The notes under the pieces were generated by a model. That model was not told the DNA's origin and ran no database searches. It worked only from the letters and a program-made list of their open reading frames with translations. DNA of 64,000 nt from Tridacna crocea (Eukaryota; Mollusca; Bivalvia; Cardiida; Cardiidae): the NCBI GenBank assembly GCA_943736015.1, contig OX031064.1, forward strand, positions 33,417,361 to 33,481,360, written 5' to 3'. The position numbers were made by a program, and so were the translations under genes. The first letter of the stretch is position 1, and each line of letters begins with the position of its first letter. Of the stretch, positions 44,301 to 54,744 are shown one piece after another.

Positions 44301-47300
44301 AGACTGGTCCAAACTGAAAGCACTTGCAGACGACATATTAAACCCAAATCAAAAATTGAAATTTGTTTCCAGCACGGTAGAAAATATTGTGGGAAAAGGA
44401 GAAAATGCTGGTTACCAGCATTTTCTCCTTTTCCCACAATGTTTTCAAAAGGCCTCTATCTTAGGGTCGTAAAAAAACCAGGGATTGTTTGGGAAAGGAT
44501 TAAAAACATTTTTGTCTAATTATCTAGAATGTTATAAATCCGAAAGTATAAAACAGTTTAGCCGATCAGATATTGTGTTACTTTCGCAATCTGTAATTAG
44601 ACTAAAAAAATTCTTAAGAATCGTTGGTGAATATAGTCCAGATTTCCTGCGTAGGGATATCCGATGACAGCTGTTGTTTTGAGCATTACAAGCTTTTATT
44701 TTTAATCCCCCGCACAGGGATATAGTTCTAGCCTTGTCCCTCCGTCCGTCCATCCGTCCTTCCTTTCGTCCGTACATCCCTCCTTCCTTCCTACCTTCCT
44801 TCCTCCCTGCCACCTCCCTTCCCTACTTTCTTTCCCCCTTCCTTCCGCCCTCCTTCCCTCCCTCCCTCCCTTCTCCCACCGTCTGTCCGTCCGTCAAACG
44901 TCTCTCCCTTCCTTCCTTTCTTGTCTTTAATGGGGTAGAAAAAAATGTAGGGAAAAATGGGGGGGGGAAATGCTGGTTACTAGCATTTTCTTTCTTTTCG
45001 ACCATGTTTTTATCATTATATATACAACAGGGTTTTCATAGGACTGTCTCACACCAGAATATTTTGAATTCATTTAAATGAACAAAGGGAGATAATCAAC
45101 GGGTGGGGCATTTAGAGAATTCAGGACTCAAATGCAAAGAAACGGGTCAGAGAAAACTCTGATGTAATGTTAAAAATCATAATTATAAAGTTTATAAACT
45201 ATGTTACAAAAATAATTCTAACATTTTCAGGATCCAAATGCAAAGAAACGGGTCAGAGAAAACTCTGATGGAATGTTAAAAATCATAATTATAGAGTTTA
45301 TAAATTATGTGACAAAAATAATTTTCTACTATAACTATGTTACAGAAACAATTCTTACATTTTCTATTTCAGCTTCTTACCGGAGTAGCAACAGGGGTGT
45401 CTGCTTATGCTATAACGCTAAGAGAAAGACCAATCGAATCCTTTTTTGAATTCATTTCGGACTGGCCATGTGACATTTGTTTGCTTGCGTCATACATGTG
45501 TTTAATGTCTCTTGCGGGGTGGATAGGTGCTCTTCGTGAATACACAACAGCGCTGTTAATTGTAAGTGAACTTGTTTATTGAATTAAACACAGATGATGT
45601 GGTACTGTATTTAATAAATTACAGAAATATTGAATTCATCTTCAAATCTCCACCGATCAGTCCCTCGATTTAACGCCCCTGTGATACAAGGATTTAAAAA
45701 CGTTTGTTTGTTTGTTTGTTTGTTTGTTTGTTTGTTTGTTTGTTTGTTTGTATGTTTGTTTGTTTGTTTTACGCCATTTGCAACATTATTTCAGTCATAA
45801 TTCCACACAATGTCTCCTCTACAAATACCACTTCGGCATTCTCAACGCTTTTTTTTTTTAAGGTAATTTATCCACTTCGTTAACTACTTTTGCTGGTGAG
45901 ATGCTACATTTCAAGTTTGTAACTTCACTCTGACTATTGGTGCTGTCCTGAATTCAAACAAAAAAGTCTAATTGCAAGGAGTGGCATGCAAGGTCTAAAA
46001 AATAACGGCATGCGGACATTTGCAGAAAGTTTCGTCTTGGATCAGCATGTGCAGTCCGGGCAGGCTAATCCGGAACGACATTTTCCGCTTTTCGTGTAAT
46101 TTTCTGTTTTGCGCAAGTCTACTGTAGCACACATTCTAAGGAAGTCGTAAAGTGCCTTCTCGGATTAGCCTGCGCGGACTGCGCAATGTCCGAATGCACT
46201 TTTTCGCATGTTGCAGACGATATAGATGCCTACGCGGACCGCACAGGCTGATCCGAGACGACACTTTACGCAAATGTCCGAATGCCCCTTTTCGCTTGTT
46301 GCAAGCCAGTCAAAGACACCAACACGGACATGAAAATGTATTCTTAATACCTTAGTTATACATGCACCTATTTTCTTTTCTCTTCATTTATTATCTTCAG
46401 TTCAGGTTTATGCTCGGTTTTCTACTGCTGTTAGAAGGCATCATTGTTCTTCTGATATTCTTACTGGTTTATGTACCGTCCGTTCAGAACTATGTATACG
46501 ATGAGGACACTTATCAGAGAGCCATCATAGAATACAGGAATCCGTCCTTCCAAGGCTTGCATGAGCTTATTGACAATGCACAAAGAGATGTAAGTCAAGC
46601 GTTTATACAACTTTCTAATATTTCTTTGTTTAAAGCCCGTACTAACGACAGAAAGTGAACAATGCTGGAATTAAAATTGTGTTTAAATCAAAATCATACC
46701 ATTTAAAAGCATGGAAATTATTGTGACGATAACTATCATTGCTCTAACTGTACAAGTAATACTTGTCAGCAGAAAATACTTTTTGAAGATATTTTTTCAC
46801 TGGCGGATCGAGGGGGGGTTCGGGGGGTTCGAACGAAACCCCCCCCCCCACTACATTTCCGGATTTTTCTTTTGGATGGACTTCCAACTCATTGGCGACT
46901 GATTTGAGCTTTAGGTCCGTATCTGCATATCTGAGATTGATTGAGTTGAACCCCCCTTGAAAAAATCCTGGATCCGCCCCTGTTTTTAGCTTCAAAACTA
47001 ATGCAGTCTAACACACGCATTGTTTACTCATGGCCCCTATTGGGGCTTGAATACAAGTGGTTAACCCTTTTCCAAACAATCTCGTTTTACAACACCTCAA
47101 AGAGGAAAAGTTTTGAAAATTTTGTGGGAAAATGAAAAAGAAAGAAAAACGCTTTTTGATCAGCATTTTGTGCTTTTCCCACAGTGTGTTCAAAACCTTG
47201 TTAAATAATTATATAACATGACTTGGTCTACATGCTTTGCATTCAAACGCATTCATTATGAAAGAGTAAAAAAAAAAAGAAATGTAGTTTGTTAAGATGT

Positions 47301-49100
47301 CTGTTTATTTTGAATTTTACAAAAATCAAAATATTGAGAGAACTGCTTTTATTTCGCAGGCTATTTATAAGATAAATTTTCATTTTTTTTCAGTATGAAA
47401 TAAAAGCATTCAGCTGGTATTTTAACCCTGTATACCACACAATGACGACTTTTAACGACCCTTGGAAAGAAATCTTTTGAAAACATTGTGGGAAAAGGAG
47501 ACTTGTGCAAAACAGAAAAATACATAAAAGCGGAAGGTGTCGTTTCGGAATAGCCTGCGCGGACTGCGCAGGCTGATCCGAGGCGACACTTTACGCAAAT
47601 GTCCGCATGCTCCTTTTCCCGTGTTACAGACCATACAGATCTAATCTAACAACAAGTTGGTTTCTTTAAAAAAGAAGCCAGGAGAGGTCATCATCAATGT
47701 TTTCAAATAGTTTATTGTTTTTGTGGTATAAGTCGATGACAGTACCACTATGAATTCAAGACTGAATTTGAGGACCATGTATCGTATTTTGTGCAAAGCC
47801 AAAGGAAATAAACCCAACTCAATTTTTCTCAGGCAAATGAGTTTTTCGGTAGCACTCAGATATGTAATTTGAGATTACATGTCAAAATACATTGGTTGAG
47901 GTTATCGATCAATGAAATACCTATTTATGATTGAAAATAACGTCACTCGCTTATGGCCTTTTATTGGCGCACTGATACAAAATTTGCCTACTGACCCTGG
48001 GCTTTTTCGTTCCAAAACTAGTTCGTCCCATGGCTTGTTCGTCCTATGAATGCAGGCTACTCTATTTGATTGCGCATTGGTATCCATAGATCGAAAAATT
48101 TGATTGTAATGTTGGGAATTAAAAGTTAACCTCCGAAGATATTTCAAAATTATATTTTTCAGGTGAAAACTTAATTTTATTCGATATATTCACATGGTTT
48201 TTCTCTCTATCCATCATGCATTTTGCTGTCAAGGGGCGTTACTCATAACTCTTCCAAATGACTAAAGGAAGATCATTAATATACAATAATCTATACTTTG
48301 TCATGAGTACTCTCCCATTAACCAAAAAGGTATTCGTTGGCTTATTGAGTTGACTTTTAAGCCAATATTTGAACAATATGTCTCTTTTTCTTTCAAACCC
48401 TTGTTAACTATTAATTCCACATAATGGGTTCCTTGACAAATACCACTTCAGCGTTCTCAGCGCTCTGATTAATTTCAATATATTTTGGAACATGTAAACA
48501 AACGAGTATAGATAGAAACCTCATATGCTTTACATGACGGTCATTCGACCTTCTTGTCAAATCTCATGATCTTGTCCAGCGATCTTCTTTCTTCCCTTTT
48601 AACGACATTCCTCGTATTTTTTCTTCTGCTTAGATGTAATTTGCTTTTTGAAAAATTACAATTAGTTTGGAGGTCATTTGCAGCCATGCAGCAAATTAAT
48701 ATAACAAATCTTTTCTGAAATTTGTCATTTTGGTTTTTTGATTTCGCTTTATTTACAAAATCGTTACGAAACAGACTGTGTATCAAAACACTTTTCCAAG
48801 AAAAATGGATTTAGACAGAAAATCCTTTGGCAGTCTGCCTTTTAAACTCACCACTGTCGGAGAGATCTGATGACCTCTTTATTAAGTAATTTAGTATTGT
48901 TAATCAGTCGACTTTGCTAAAATCCTCCAGTAACGGCAGACTTTCTCGTTACAGTGGGGTTGTTGTGGAGTCAGCAATGATGACGATGGTTACAAAGACT
49001 GGACTCTGAACGCGTACTTTAACTGTACCCCGGGGATTAGAATACAGTATGATTTCTGTTCTGTGCCATATACATGCTGCAAAACAACCGATGTAAGTAT

Positions 49101-49163
<63 letters not shown>

Positions 49164-52100
49164 CACTCTCTCTCTCTCGCTCTCTCTCCGTCACTCTCTC
49201 TCGCTCTGTCTCTCTCTCTCTCTGTCTCTCTCTCTCTGTGTCTCTCTCTGTGTCTCTCTCTCTCTCTCTGTCTTCCCCCCCCCCCCCACAAAGAATAAAA
49301 CCAGCAGAAAGGACTCTCTACGATGAATTTCAGATAACAGTGCCATTGAATAACATAACTGATTTGTGAAATAAACAAATACACATAAGGCTTGCAATAC
49401 GCGAAAAGAGGCACTCAGACATTTGCGTAAAGTGTCGTCTCGGATTAGCCTGCGCAGTCAGCGCAGGCTAATCCGAGACGGCACTTTACGACTACATCAT
49501 ATTTTTTTTTCTAATTTGACTGTGATAATGAAAGTAAATATTTTGGATGATCACGGCCCGATTTTACCAACCCTTGTTAAGAACATTCTACGTGATTTTC
49601 TCTACAATCTTCCAACTTTGAAAGTAAAACATCTTCTGATTGGCTAAACCGAATGTTTTAAGCCAATCAGAAGTTGTGTTACTTTTAAGTTTGGGAAAAA
49701 ATTGAGAATAACTCAGAGTATTCTTAAGAATGGTTGGTGAATTCGGGCCTTAATTGGTCGACGATACTAAGGGATAAGTTATAGAAGATATTTGTTGTTT
49801 TCGGTGAAAGATCGAAATTTATTTCATCGAGTGGACAACATCGGTAATATTTTCACGAGTGGCGCAGGTCTACACGAGTCAAAATATTAACGATGGTGTT
49901 CACGAGATGAAATAAATTTCGATCTTTCACTGAAAAAAAAAATCTATTTATTTCGTGCTTTTAACCCTTTCTGGGGGGAGCTTTATCAAAATCCAGTGCA
50001 GTTCTTTTACGTTATTCCCCGTGGCGAACCCCTCCCGCATAGCAACGCAATTTCAAAATGACATAGCATCAAGTATTCATGATTTTAATGAAATCTTAGA
50101 TGAAAATTTTTCTAGAAACTGTTCAGCTGATGTGTTGGTTGAAAATTTTACGAAATATTTAAACACGGTGGGTAATCAATATTTCAAGAAATCATTTAAA
50201 ACAAGAAAAAATGGTTCTTATTATGACAATACTTGTTACAGTGAAAAAGAATGGTTTAACGAGGAATGTAACCGTAAAAAGATATTGTATCAGGAAGCCT
50301 TATCAAACTACAATCTAACAAGAGATGCCGCTAGCAGGACAATTTTTCTTTCCAAAAAAAGAGATTACAAATATTTCTGTAGAGAAATGAAACGTGAATT
50401 TTACAGAAGAAAAGGCGTCGGAGTTAGAAAATTTGAAAAAAATTAAGCCTAAGGAATTTTGGAAATTATTTAGGAAAGACAAAGATGTTAACGATAACTT
50501 TGATATTGATCTGGATACTTTCTTTGATCATTTCAAGAATCTTTATTCAAATATTTCTATGAATGGAGACGAGGAATGTGAAGAGTTTTTAAATAACTTT
50601 GATCTAAATAATCAAAATGAGCCTATATTTCAAGAGCTTGATGAACCTTTCACTGTTACGGAGTTAAGAAAATGTATCAAAAATCTTGGTTTGAATAAAA
50701 CATGCTCAACAGACAATATATTCTATGAATATTTCAAATTTGGTATAGACTACATGTATTTAGATACAACTTTGATCAAACTATTCAATTATATACTTGA
50801 CAAACAAATATACCCCAAAGCCTGGTCAAGAGGCGTGATCATACCAGTTCATAAGAAAGGGGATATTTCAGATCCTAACAATTATCGCGGAATAACTCTG
50901 ACAAGTTGTTTCTCAAAACTTTTCACATCATTAATAAATGAACGCCTTAAGTCATCGGTTAAGAAATATGACATTGTAAGCGATGCACAGTTTGGATATA
51001 AGTCTAATTTCAGTACAGTTGATTCTATTTTTCTATTAAACAATTTTATCCAAAAACAATTTCAAGAAAAGAAGAAATTATATTGTTGCTTTATTGACTT
51101 GCAAAAATGTTTTGATCCAATATATCGCAATGGATTATGGTTCAAAATGCTTAAACAAGGACTAAGTGGAAAACTTTTTTCCGTAATACGATCGTTATAT
51201 AACGATGTTAAAATCTGTGTTAAGCACATGAACAGTATTTCTGAGTTTTATAGTTGTGACGTTGGCTTGTTACAAGGGGAGACAATTTCTCCCATACTTT
51301 TTTCACTGTTTATAAATGACATAGAGTTGTTTTTTTAATTAAAATCAAACCAATCATTCACCTTTGATCAAATTACTATATTTTTGCTCTTGTTTGCTGA
51401 CGACTCAGTCTTAATATCGGAAACTGCAGAAGGACTCCAAAGTTTGCTAAACACGTTTGAAAAATATTGTGAAAAATGGAAGCTTACGGTTAATGTAAGC
51501 AAAACTAAAGTGGTAATATTTCAAAAGACCAGAAGGGTCAGTGAATCTTTCGAATTTGTATACAAATCTGAGCCAATTGAAACAGTAAACACGTTTAATT
51601 ACTTAGGCATTGTCTTTATATACAAATAATGGAAGTTTCCAAAATGCTACTAACAAGCAAGGCAACCCGGGCAATGAGTAACCTTTTCAATATAACTAAA
51701 AATAAACAAATTCCAATAAAAACTATGCTTGAATTATTCGACGCCTTTGTCGCGTCTATAATATATTATTCGAGCGAAGTTTGGGGGTTTTTAACAAGCG
51801 ATCTTGTTGAAAGACTCCACAGAAAATTTTTGAAACGTTTAGTCAACGTTAAATCATCCACGTGTAATTCGGCACTGTATGGCGAATTCGGTAGATATCC
51901 TTTATGTATTAATATTAAAGTTCGAATAGTGAAATATTTCGTAAAGTTGTTTACGGAAAAACAATCCAACTGCATTTTTCAAACAATAACAAATGCATAT
52001 ACATCTGAAAACATAATTTCAAATCGCTGGTTCGATAAAGTAAAGTTGTTATTACAAAGTAACGGTTTTTGCGATGTTTGGTTATTCCCCTCATCTGTAA

Positions 52101-53701
52101 ATCTAAAGGCCTTTGTGTCCTTATTTCGAAGAAGATTAATTGATAATTACATCAATAATTGGTACAATGAAATAAGTAATAAAACATCATTAACTTTGTA
52201 TAGAAGCGTCAAGGATACCTCTGAACTGTCCTCTTATCTAGTTAAGATATGCGCGCTAAATGACCAAAGCTGTCGATGCGCCATAAAACAACATTCATTC
52301 ATTCAAATTATCTAGTTAAGATTAACATTCCTACGCATAGAAATGCAATTGCCAAAATACGTCTTTCATCACACCAATTATTAATTGCAACAGGGCGACA
52401 TAGAAATATAAAACGTAACAAAAGAATATGTACACTTTGCGATTTGAATGATATTGAAGACGAGTTTCATTTTCTTCTAGTTTGCCCGTTTTACAAAGAA
52501 TTAAGAGAAATTTACATTAAAAAATATTTCCACAGAAAACCGAACGTGTTCAAATTGGTAGAACTTTTGAACTCTACAAACAATAGAACTCTAAATGGAG
52601 TTGGTATATTCTACAAAAAAGCTAACATGAAAAGAAAAATTGAAGTAAATAATGTTGGGAATTAAAACAATATTCCCATAGTAACACTATTTCCGCATTT
52701 TACTTTAATTTTGATTGATATATATATATATATTTTTTTTTTTTCAATCTCTTTTTGTTGTTGATATTTTTTATGTTGTTGTTATATTTCAATACCGATT
52801 GTTAAGTAAAACTATGTTTGTAACGATGAACCGTATGTGTTCAAGTTCAAATGATAATAAAGTATTCTGTATTCTGTATTCCGCATTGCAATATTACATC
52901 AAGCGCGAGAAATGTAAGGTAAATGACGTCATATTTCCATCTGGTTTTGAGGCACGCGCATTTAACCTAGGCAACAAGAACATGAAAAACGGTATTTTCA
53001 CTGGTGGTACCAGTGAAAGATGGAAAAATATTTTCACTGCTATTTCTCGATATCCTACCGGAAAGCATGAACCGCCTTAATGTCTTCATATGTAACTCGA
53101 TCGAGAGCAATGATGATGATTATGACGACTTTTTTTTTCAGGGGCAACTTGAAAATATTCTCTGTGGTCGAGGGATGGCTGACCCAGATCTCGTATGTAA
53201 AATTTGAGTTTGTTCTTTATATGAAATAATAAAATATGGTATTTAATAAATACTTTTTTTGTAAACTTTGCTTTTTTCCATCTCATAACTAAACGTTTAC
53301 TGTTGTTGTTTATTTGAGACTTGTCTCCAATTCATTGCTTATTCTCGTCTGGTTTTATTAGCAAATTCTATTCTTTAGAAATAAAACATAACTGTCGTCA
53401 TATATTAGAGCTCAGCCGAGATATATATAGCATTTTTTTTTAATGTTGAAATTGCAGGATGAATCTGAAAGGACTGCCACCATTCACACAAAAGGGTGTT
53501 TTCTCGTTTTTCGAGAACGGCTGCAGAAAAATATTTTATGGATTGCTATTGTTGCATTAGCAGTCTTCATCCCAGAGGTGAGCACACTCCATCCATCCAT
53601 CCATCCATCCATCTAATCTATCCATCCATCTCCATCCGTCCATCCATCTCCATCCATCCATCCATCATCAAGCCCTCCATCCATTTAGCCAGCCTGCCAG
53701 C

Positions 53702-53758
<57 letters not shown>

Positions 53759-53908
53759 TCTCTCTCTCTCTCTCCCCCCTCCCCCACCCCCCAATATTCC
53801 AAACTGCCATTGAAATTGAGAGGACAAAAAAAATATTCCCCATAGTTACATCGTGTCTTCATAATAAGGGTCTGAGAGCGACCTTGTCCTCACAAAATAG
53901 TAAATATC

Positions 53909-53951
<43 letters not shown>

Positions 53952-54743
53952 GTTCCTTCTTTACACCTTATCTTCCTTCTTCCTTTATGATATGCAAATA
54001 AGTATACCCTCCAGAATCTTAGATGGCCATAAGCTGAGGTTGTAGCATTTCGATAGAAATGTTTGACGGATTTATCAGTACTTGGTCGTTGCCCTTCAGC
54101 TTATTGCCTAGGGAAAACTAGCCACGTGGCTTGCCGCTAAGGCGTATATACCGAGCCAGAATTTCTGAATAGATCCAAATACTTTGACCATTGAGCCCCG
54201 GACGACCCTCCCTTCATTGTTATTTTCAAGAGACATCAGTTTACTTGTACCAATTTCTGGGTGGATTCTTTCAATTTGGAAGAGTTGTCCGATTGGAATA
54301 ATTTATATAGACAAGCGACCTTCGTCATCAGATCTCTCTAACAGTGGTGAGGTTAAATGGGGTTTAATGCGTGACCGCTATATAGTGTACGTACCAAGCA
54401 AGTTTACACACAGTCAGAGATCTATTTAGTCTGATATTTGACTGAATCTCTAAGTAAAATGGTCCTTGGACATACACAAAAGTCATAAATAGCAAAAGGT
54501 ATCGACCCATGTCAGCCTGCGCGGATTGCGCGGATTGCGCAGGCTGACATGGATCGTAACTTTTTTCAGATGCTTTAAGCTTCCTTTTCACAGAACAGGA
54601 CCAATTATTATTTTTTGTTTTTGTTTTGTTTTCAGTTATTTTTAGGCAAGCTTGCACGCGACCTTAGCCATGGTATCAAAACACAGTTACAGCGACAAAA
54701 ACGGACACAACAATGCATAGACAGAATAGCGGCCGCAAAATAA
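41245..54743 (+). CDS. Tetraspanin gene B, TspanC8-like, 7 coding exons, 287 aa
   Basis: Exons 41245-41313, 45373-45561, 46401-46589, 48955-49092, 53142-53192, 53458-53577 and 54636-54743 join to a 287-aa frame with phase-0 GT-AG introns. Exon lengths of 23, 63, 63, 46, 17, 40 and 35 codons match gene A except the first, fourth and last. It has four membrane segments, a GALREY motif after segment 2, and eight loop cysteines: CC152-153 followed by G, C173, C184, CC190-191, C203 and C226 in TKGC. N172-C-T is a sequon. TspanC8 membership suggests, by family knowledge only, an ADAM10-type partner at the membrane. The C-terminal tail is very basic (LQRQKRTQ). Intron 4 carries a dead LINE in the same orientation. 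Confidence 0.92.
41314..41640. other. Gene B intron 1 start; no feature
   Basis: A short (TG)n at 41337-41352, otherwise unremarkable AT-rich sequence. Confidence 0.4.
41638..42805. repeat. ~20-bp minisatellite split by a MITE
   Basis: Degenerate tandem units of CATTTGATATCAGACTAAA / CATTTAAGATCAGACTAAA, most regular at 42030-42360. Units occur on both sides of the family A copy at 41680-41908, so the MITE inserted into the array. Confidence 0.88.
41680..41908 (+). mobile_element. Family A MITE inside the minisatellite
   Basis: TTAACTCTTTACCAAACGAC start, GTATGGTAAAGGGCCAA end (terminal TTAA mutated); hairpin GAGAATGCTGGTTACCAGCA. Confidence 0.88.
42955..43025 (-). mobile_element. SINE 3' fragment, minus strand
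   Basis: The reverse strand reads GTGAATATGTGAGCTGTCGC and GTTGAAAGCGGCGTGAAACA, matching 8545-8630. Confidence 0.65.
43025..43845. other. Gene B intron 1; TC microsatellite only
   Basis: 43640-43785 is a TC/CTTT-rich tract with (TC)n runs. The remainder has no repeat or exon match. Confidence 0.6.
43846..44207 (+). repeat. Family D repeat, copy 4 (gene B intron 1)
   Basis: TTGTCTGCTCATGTCATATT through AGAATGCCATATAGCGGGAG, collinear with copy 3. Confidence 0.8.
44268..44503 (+). mobile_element. Family A MITE
   Basis: TTAACTCTTTATCAAACGTC start, GTTTGGGAAAGGATTAA end; hairpin intact. Confidence 0.9.
44730..45015. repeat. CCTT/CCGT microsatellite followed by a family A hairpin
   Basis: Pyrimidine-rich (CCTT)n/(CCGT)n at 44735-44925, then AAATGCTGGTTACTAGCATT with a G-run (44968-44977) in the stem. 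Confidence 0.85.
45122..45333 (+). repeat. 106-bp tandem duplication before gene B exon 2
   Basis: CAGGACTCAAATGCAAAGAA at 45122 and CAGGATCCAAATGCAAAGAA at 45228 start two near-identical units. Unit 1 ends with an acceptor-like TTCTAACATTTTCAG (45230), resembling the true exon 2 acceptor at 45372. Confidence 0.9.
45373..45561 (+). CDS. Gene B coding exon 2
   Basis: 63 codons between acceptor TTTCTATTTCAG and donor GTAAGT. Encodes LLTGVATGVSAYAI (end of membrane segment 1), first loop, membrane segment 2 and GWIGALREY. The intron just upstream carries a 106-bp tandem duplication with a decoy acceptor. Confidence 0.93.
45700..45870. repeat. GTTT microsatellite and family J end
   Basis: (GTTT)n at 45701-45768; 45815-45850 has ACAAATACCACTTCGGCATT, the family J right end. 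Confidence 0.85.
45998..46310. mobile_element. Family C element, rearranged
   Basis: GGCATGCGGACATTTGCAGA left and CCCCTTTTCGCTTGTTGCAA right; three partial GC-rich palindromic blocks, including GCCTGCGCGGACTGCGCAAT. Confidence 0.8.
46401..46589 (+). CDS. Gene B coding exon 3
   Basis: 63 codons between acceptor TTATCTTCAG and donor GTAAGT. Encodes membrane segment 3 (LLLLEGIIVLLIFLLVYVPS) and the start of the large loop. Same length as gene A exon 3. Confidence 0.93.
46799..46986. mobile_element. Small TIR element with G/C runs
   Basis: CACTGGCGGATCGAGGGGGG left end and CCTGGATCCGCCCCTG right end are inverted. The interior has C8-10 and G6-7 runs. CAGGGGCGGATCCAG ends are seen in hAT-like MITEs of other animals; no clear TSD here. 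Confidence 0.65.
47060..47205. mobile_element. Family A MITE, diverged, 3' truncated
   Basis: TTAACCCTTTTCCAAACAAT start; hairpin half AGCATTTTGTGCTTTTCCCA; right arm absent. Confidence 0.7.
47415..47640. mobile_element. Family A left half fused to family C
   Basis: TTTAACCCTGTATACCACAC through GTGGGAAAAGGAGAC (47505), then directly TTGTGCAAAACAGAAAAATA and the GC-rich palindrome to CCGTGTTACAG. The family C insertion or a recombination replaced the rest of the MITE. Confidence 0.8.
47705..48470 (+). repeat. Family J repeat, copy 2 (gene B intron 3)
   Basis: TTTGTGGTATAAGTCGATGA to TTGACAAATACCACTTCAGC, collinear with copy 1. It sits in a different intron from copy 1, so it is not inherited from the gene duplication. 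Confidence 0.85.
48485..48885 (+). repeat. Family H repeat, copy 3 (gene B intron 3)
   Basis: GAACATGTAAACAAACGAGT through AAACTCACCACTGTCGGAGA, ending about 70 bases before exon 4. A 45-bp fragment also occurs at 54318-54362. Confidence 0.82.
48955..49092 (+). CDS. Gene B coding exon 4 (CCG exon)
   Basis: 46 codons between acceptor CTCGTTACAG and donor GTAAGT. Encodes WGCCGVSNDDDGYKDW, NAYFNCT and DFCSVPYTCC. A ~170-bp TC-rich microsatellite begins within ten bases of the donor. Confidence 0.94.
49101..49278. repeat. TC microsatellite at gene B exon 4 donor
   Basis: (TC)n with GTC and CGC interruptions and a C-run at its end. Starts 9 bases after the donor GTAAGT. Confidence 0.95.
49388..49495. 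mobile_element. Family C palindrome
   Basis: GTCTCGGATTAGCCTGCGCA / GCGCAGGCTAATCCGAGACG perfect arms; left end GCAATACGCGAAAAGAGGCA. Confidence 0.88.
49600..49700. repeat. Short palindrome
   Basis: CTTCTGATTGGCTAAACCGA mirrored by TTAAGCCAATCAGAAG; outer AACATTCTACGTGATTT is only partly matched. Confidence 0.6.
49770..49925. repeat. Palindromic repeat next to the LINE-target element
   Basis: GTGAAAGATCGAAATTTATT and its complement AATAAATTTCGATCTTTCAC (49810-49932) form arms around CACGAGTGGCGCAGGTCTAC. A one-armed relative lies at 55815-55880. Confidence 0.6.
49920..50058 (+). repeat. 5' part of the repeat split by the LINE
   Basis: TTTATTTCGTGCTTTTAACC, a G-run, TTTATCAAAATCCAGT and CCGCATAGCAACGCAAT match, in order, the reverse strand of the uninterrupted copy at 55524-55815. 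The match resumes after the LINE at about 52880. Confidence 0.75.
50059..52900 (+). pseudogene. Decayed 5'-truncated non-LTR retrotransposon (LINE) reverse transcriptase
   Basis: Broken frames carry a LINE polymerase. 50059-50446 encodes the linker before the RT (EKEWFNEECNRKK). 50394-51338 encodes RT blocks with PVHKKGDISDPNNYRGITL, FIDLQKCFD and LLQGETISPILFSLFIND. 51384-51629 encodes the catalytic LLFADDSVLIS and NYLGIVF. 51629-52315 encodes the thumb region. 52276-52665 ends with a CTLC-H-C cysteine/histidine motif. There are at least three frame changes (near 50420, 51630 and 52290) and an in-frame TAA at 51336. No endonuclease domain precedes it, as expected for 5' truncation. The 3' end has AATAAA followed by GTATTCT repeats. 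The clade (CR1/L2/RTE/Jockey types) is not resolved. It sits in gene B intron 4, same strand. Confidence 0.85.
52880..53085 (+). repeat. 3' part of the repeat split by the LINE
   Basis: Contains GTAAGGTAAATGACGTCATAT, a GCACGCGCATTT stretch and GATATCCTACCG, collinear with the reverse strand of 55524-55690. Together with 49920-50058 it forms one element interrupted by the LINE. It ends just before gene B exon 5. Confidence 0.75.
53142..53192 (+). CDS. Gene B coding exon 5
   Basis: 17-codon micro-exon, GQLENILCGRGMADPDL, between a poly-T acceptor (TTTTTTTTCAG) and donor GTATGT. Carries loop cysteine 7. Confidence 0.87.
53458..53577 (+). CDS. Gene B coding exon 6
   Basis: 40 codons between acceptor GAAATTGCAG and donor GTGAGC. 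Encodes IHTKGCFLVF with loop cysteine 8 and the start of membrane segment 4 (ILWIAIVALAVFIPE). An ATCC microsatellite follows the donor. Confidence 0.92.
53588..53780. repeat. ATCC and TC microsatellites in gene B intron 6
   Basis: (ATCC)n at 53590-53690 and (TC)n at 53705-53775. A further (TC)n lies at 53919-53948. Confidence 0.95.
53950..54440. other. Gene B intron 6; only a family H fragment
   Basis: 54318-54362 (TCATCAGATCTCTCTAACAG) matches the end of family H on the minus strand. Nothing else recognised. Confidence 0.5.
54440..54600. mobile_element. Family C palindrome before gene B exon 7
   Basis: AAATGGTCCTTGGACATACA, then ATCGACCCATGTCAGCCTGC / GCAGGCTGACATGGATCGTA arms with a duplicated GCGGATTGC centre. 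It ends about 35 bases before exon 7. Confidence 0.85.
54636..54743 (+). CDS. Gene B terminal coding exon 7
   Basis: 35 codons plus TAA after acceptor TTTTGTTTTCAG. Encodes LFLGKLARDLSHGIKTQLQR and a basic tail ending RIAAAK. The stop lies inside AATAAA (54739-54744). Confidence 0.85.
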   Translation, partial: LFLGKLARDLSHGIKTQLQRQKRTQQCIDRIAAAK

Positions 54744-54744
54744 A
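54739..54744 (+). promoter_or_regulatory. Possible polyadenylation hexamer overlapping gene B stop
   Basis: AATAAA overlaps the TAA stop. If used, the 3' UTR would be only a few tens of bases and would end before the palindromic repeat at 54786. Another AATAAA lies in the repeat at about 55796. Confidence 0.3.

Noticed and set aside
49955..50058. Start of the LINE reading frame at 49955
   Set aside because: The first ~35 codons come from the host repeat (MLLTLSGG), not from the LINE; the element sequence begins near 50059.
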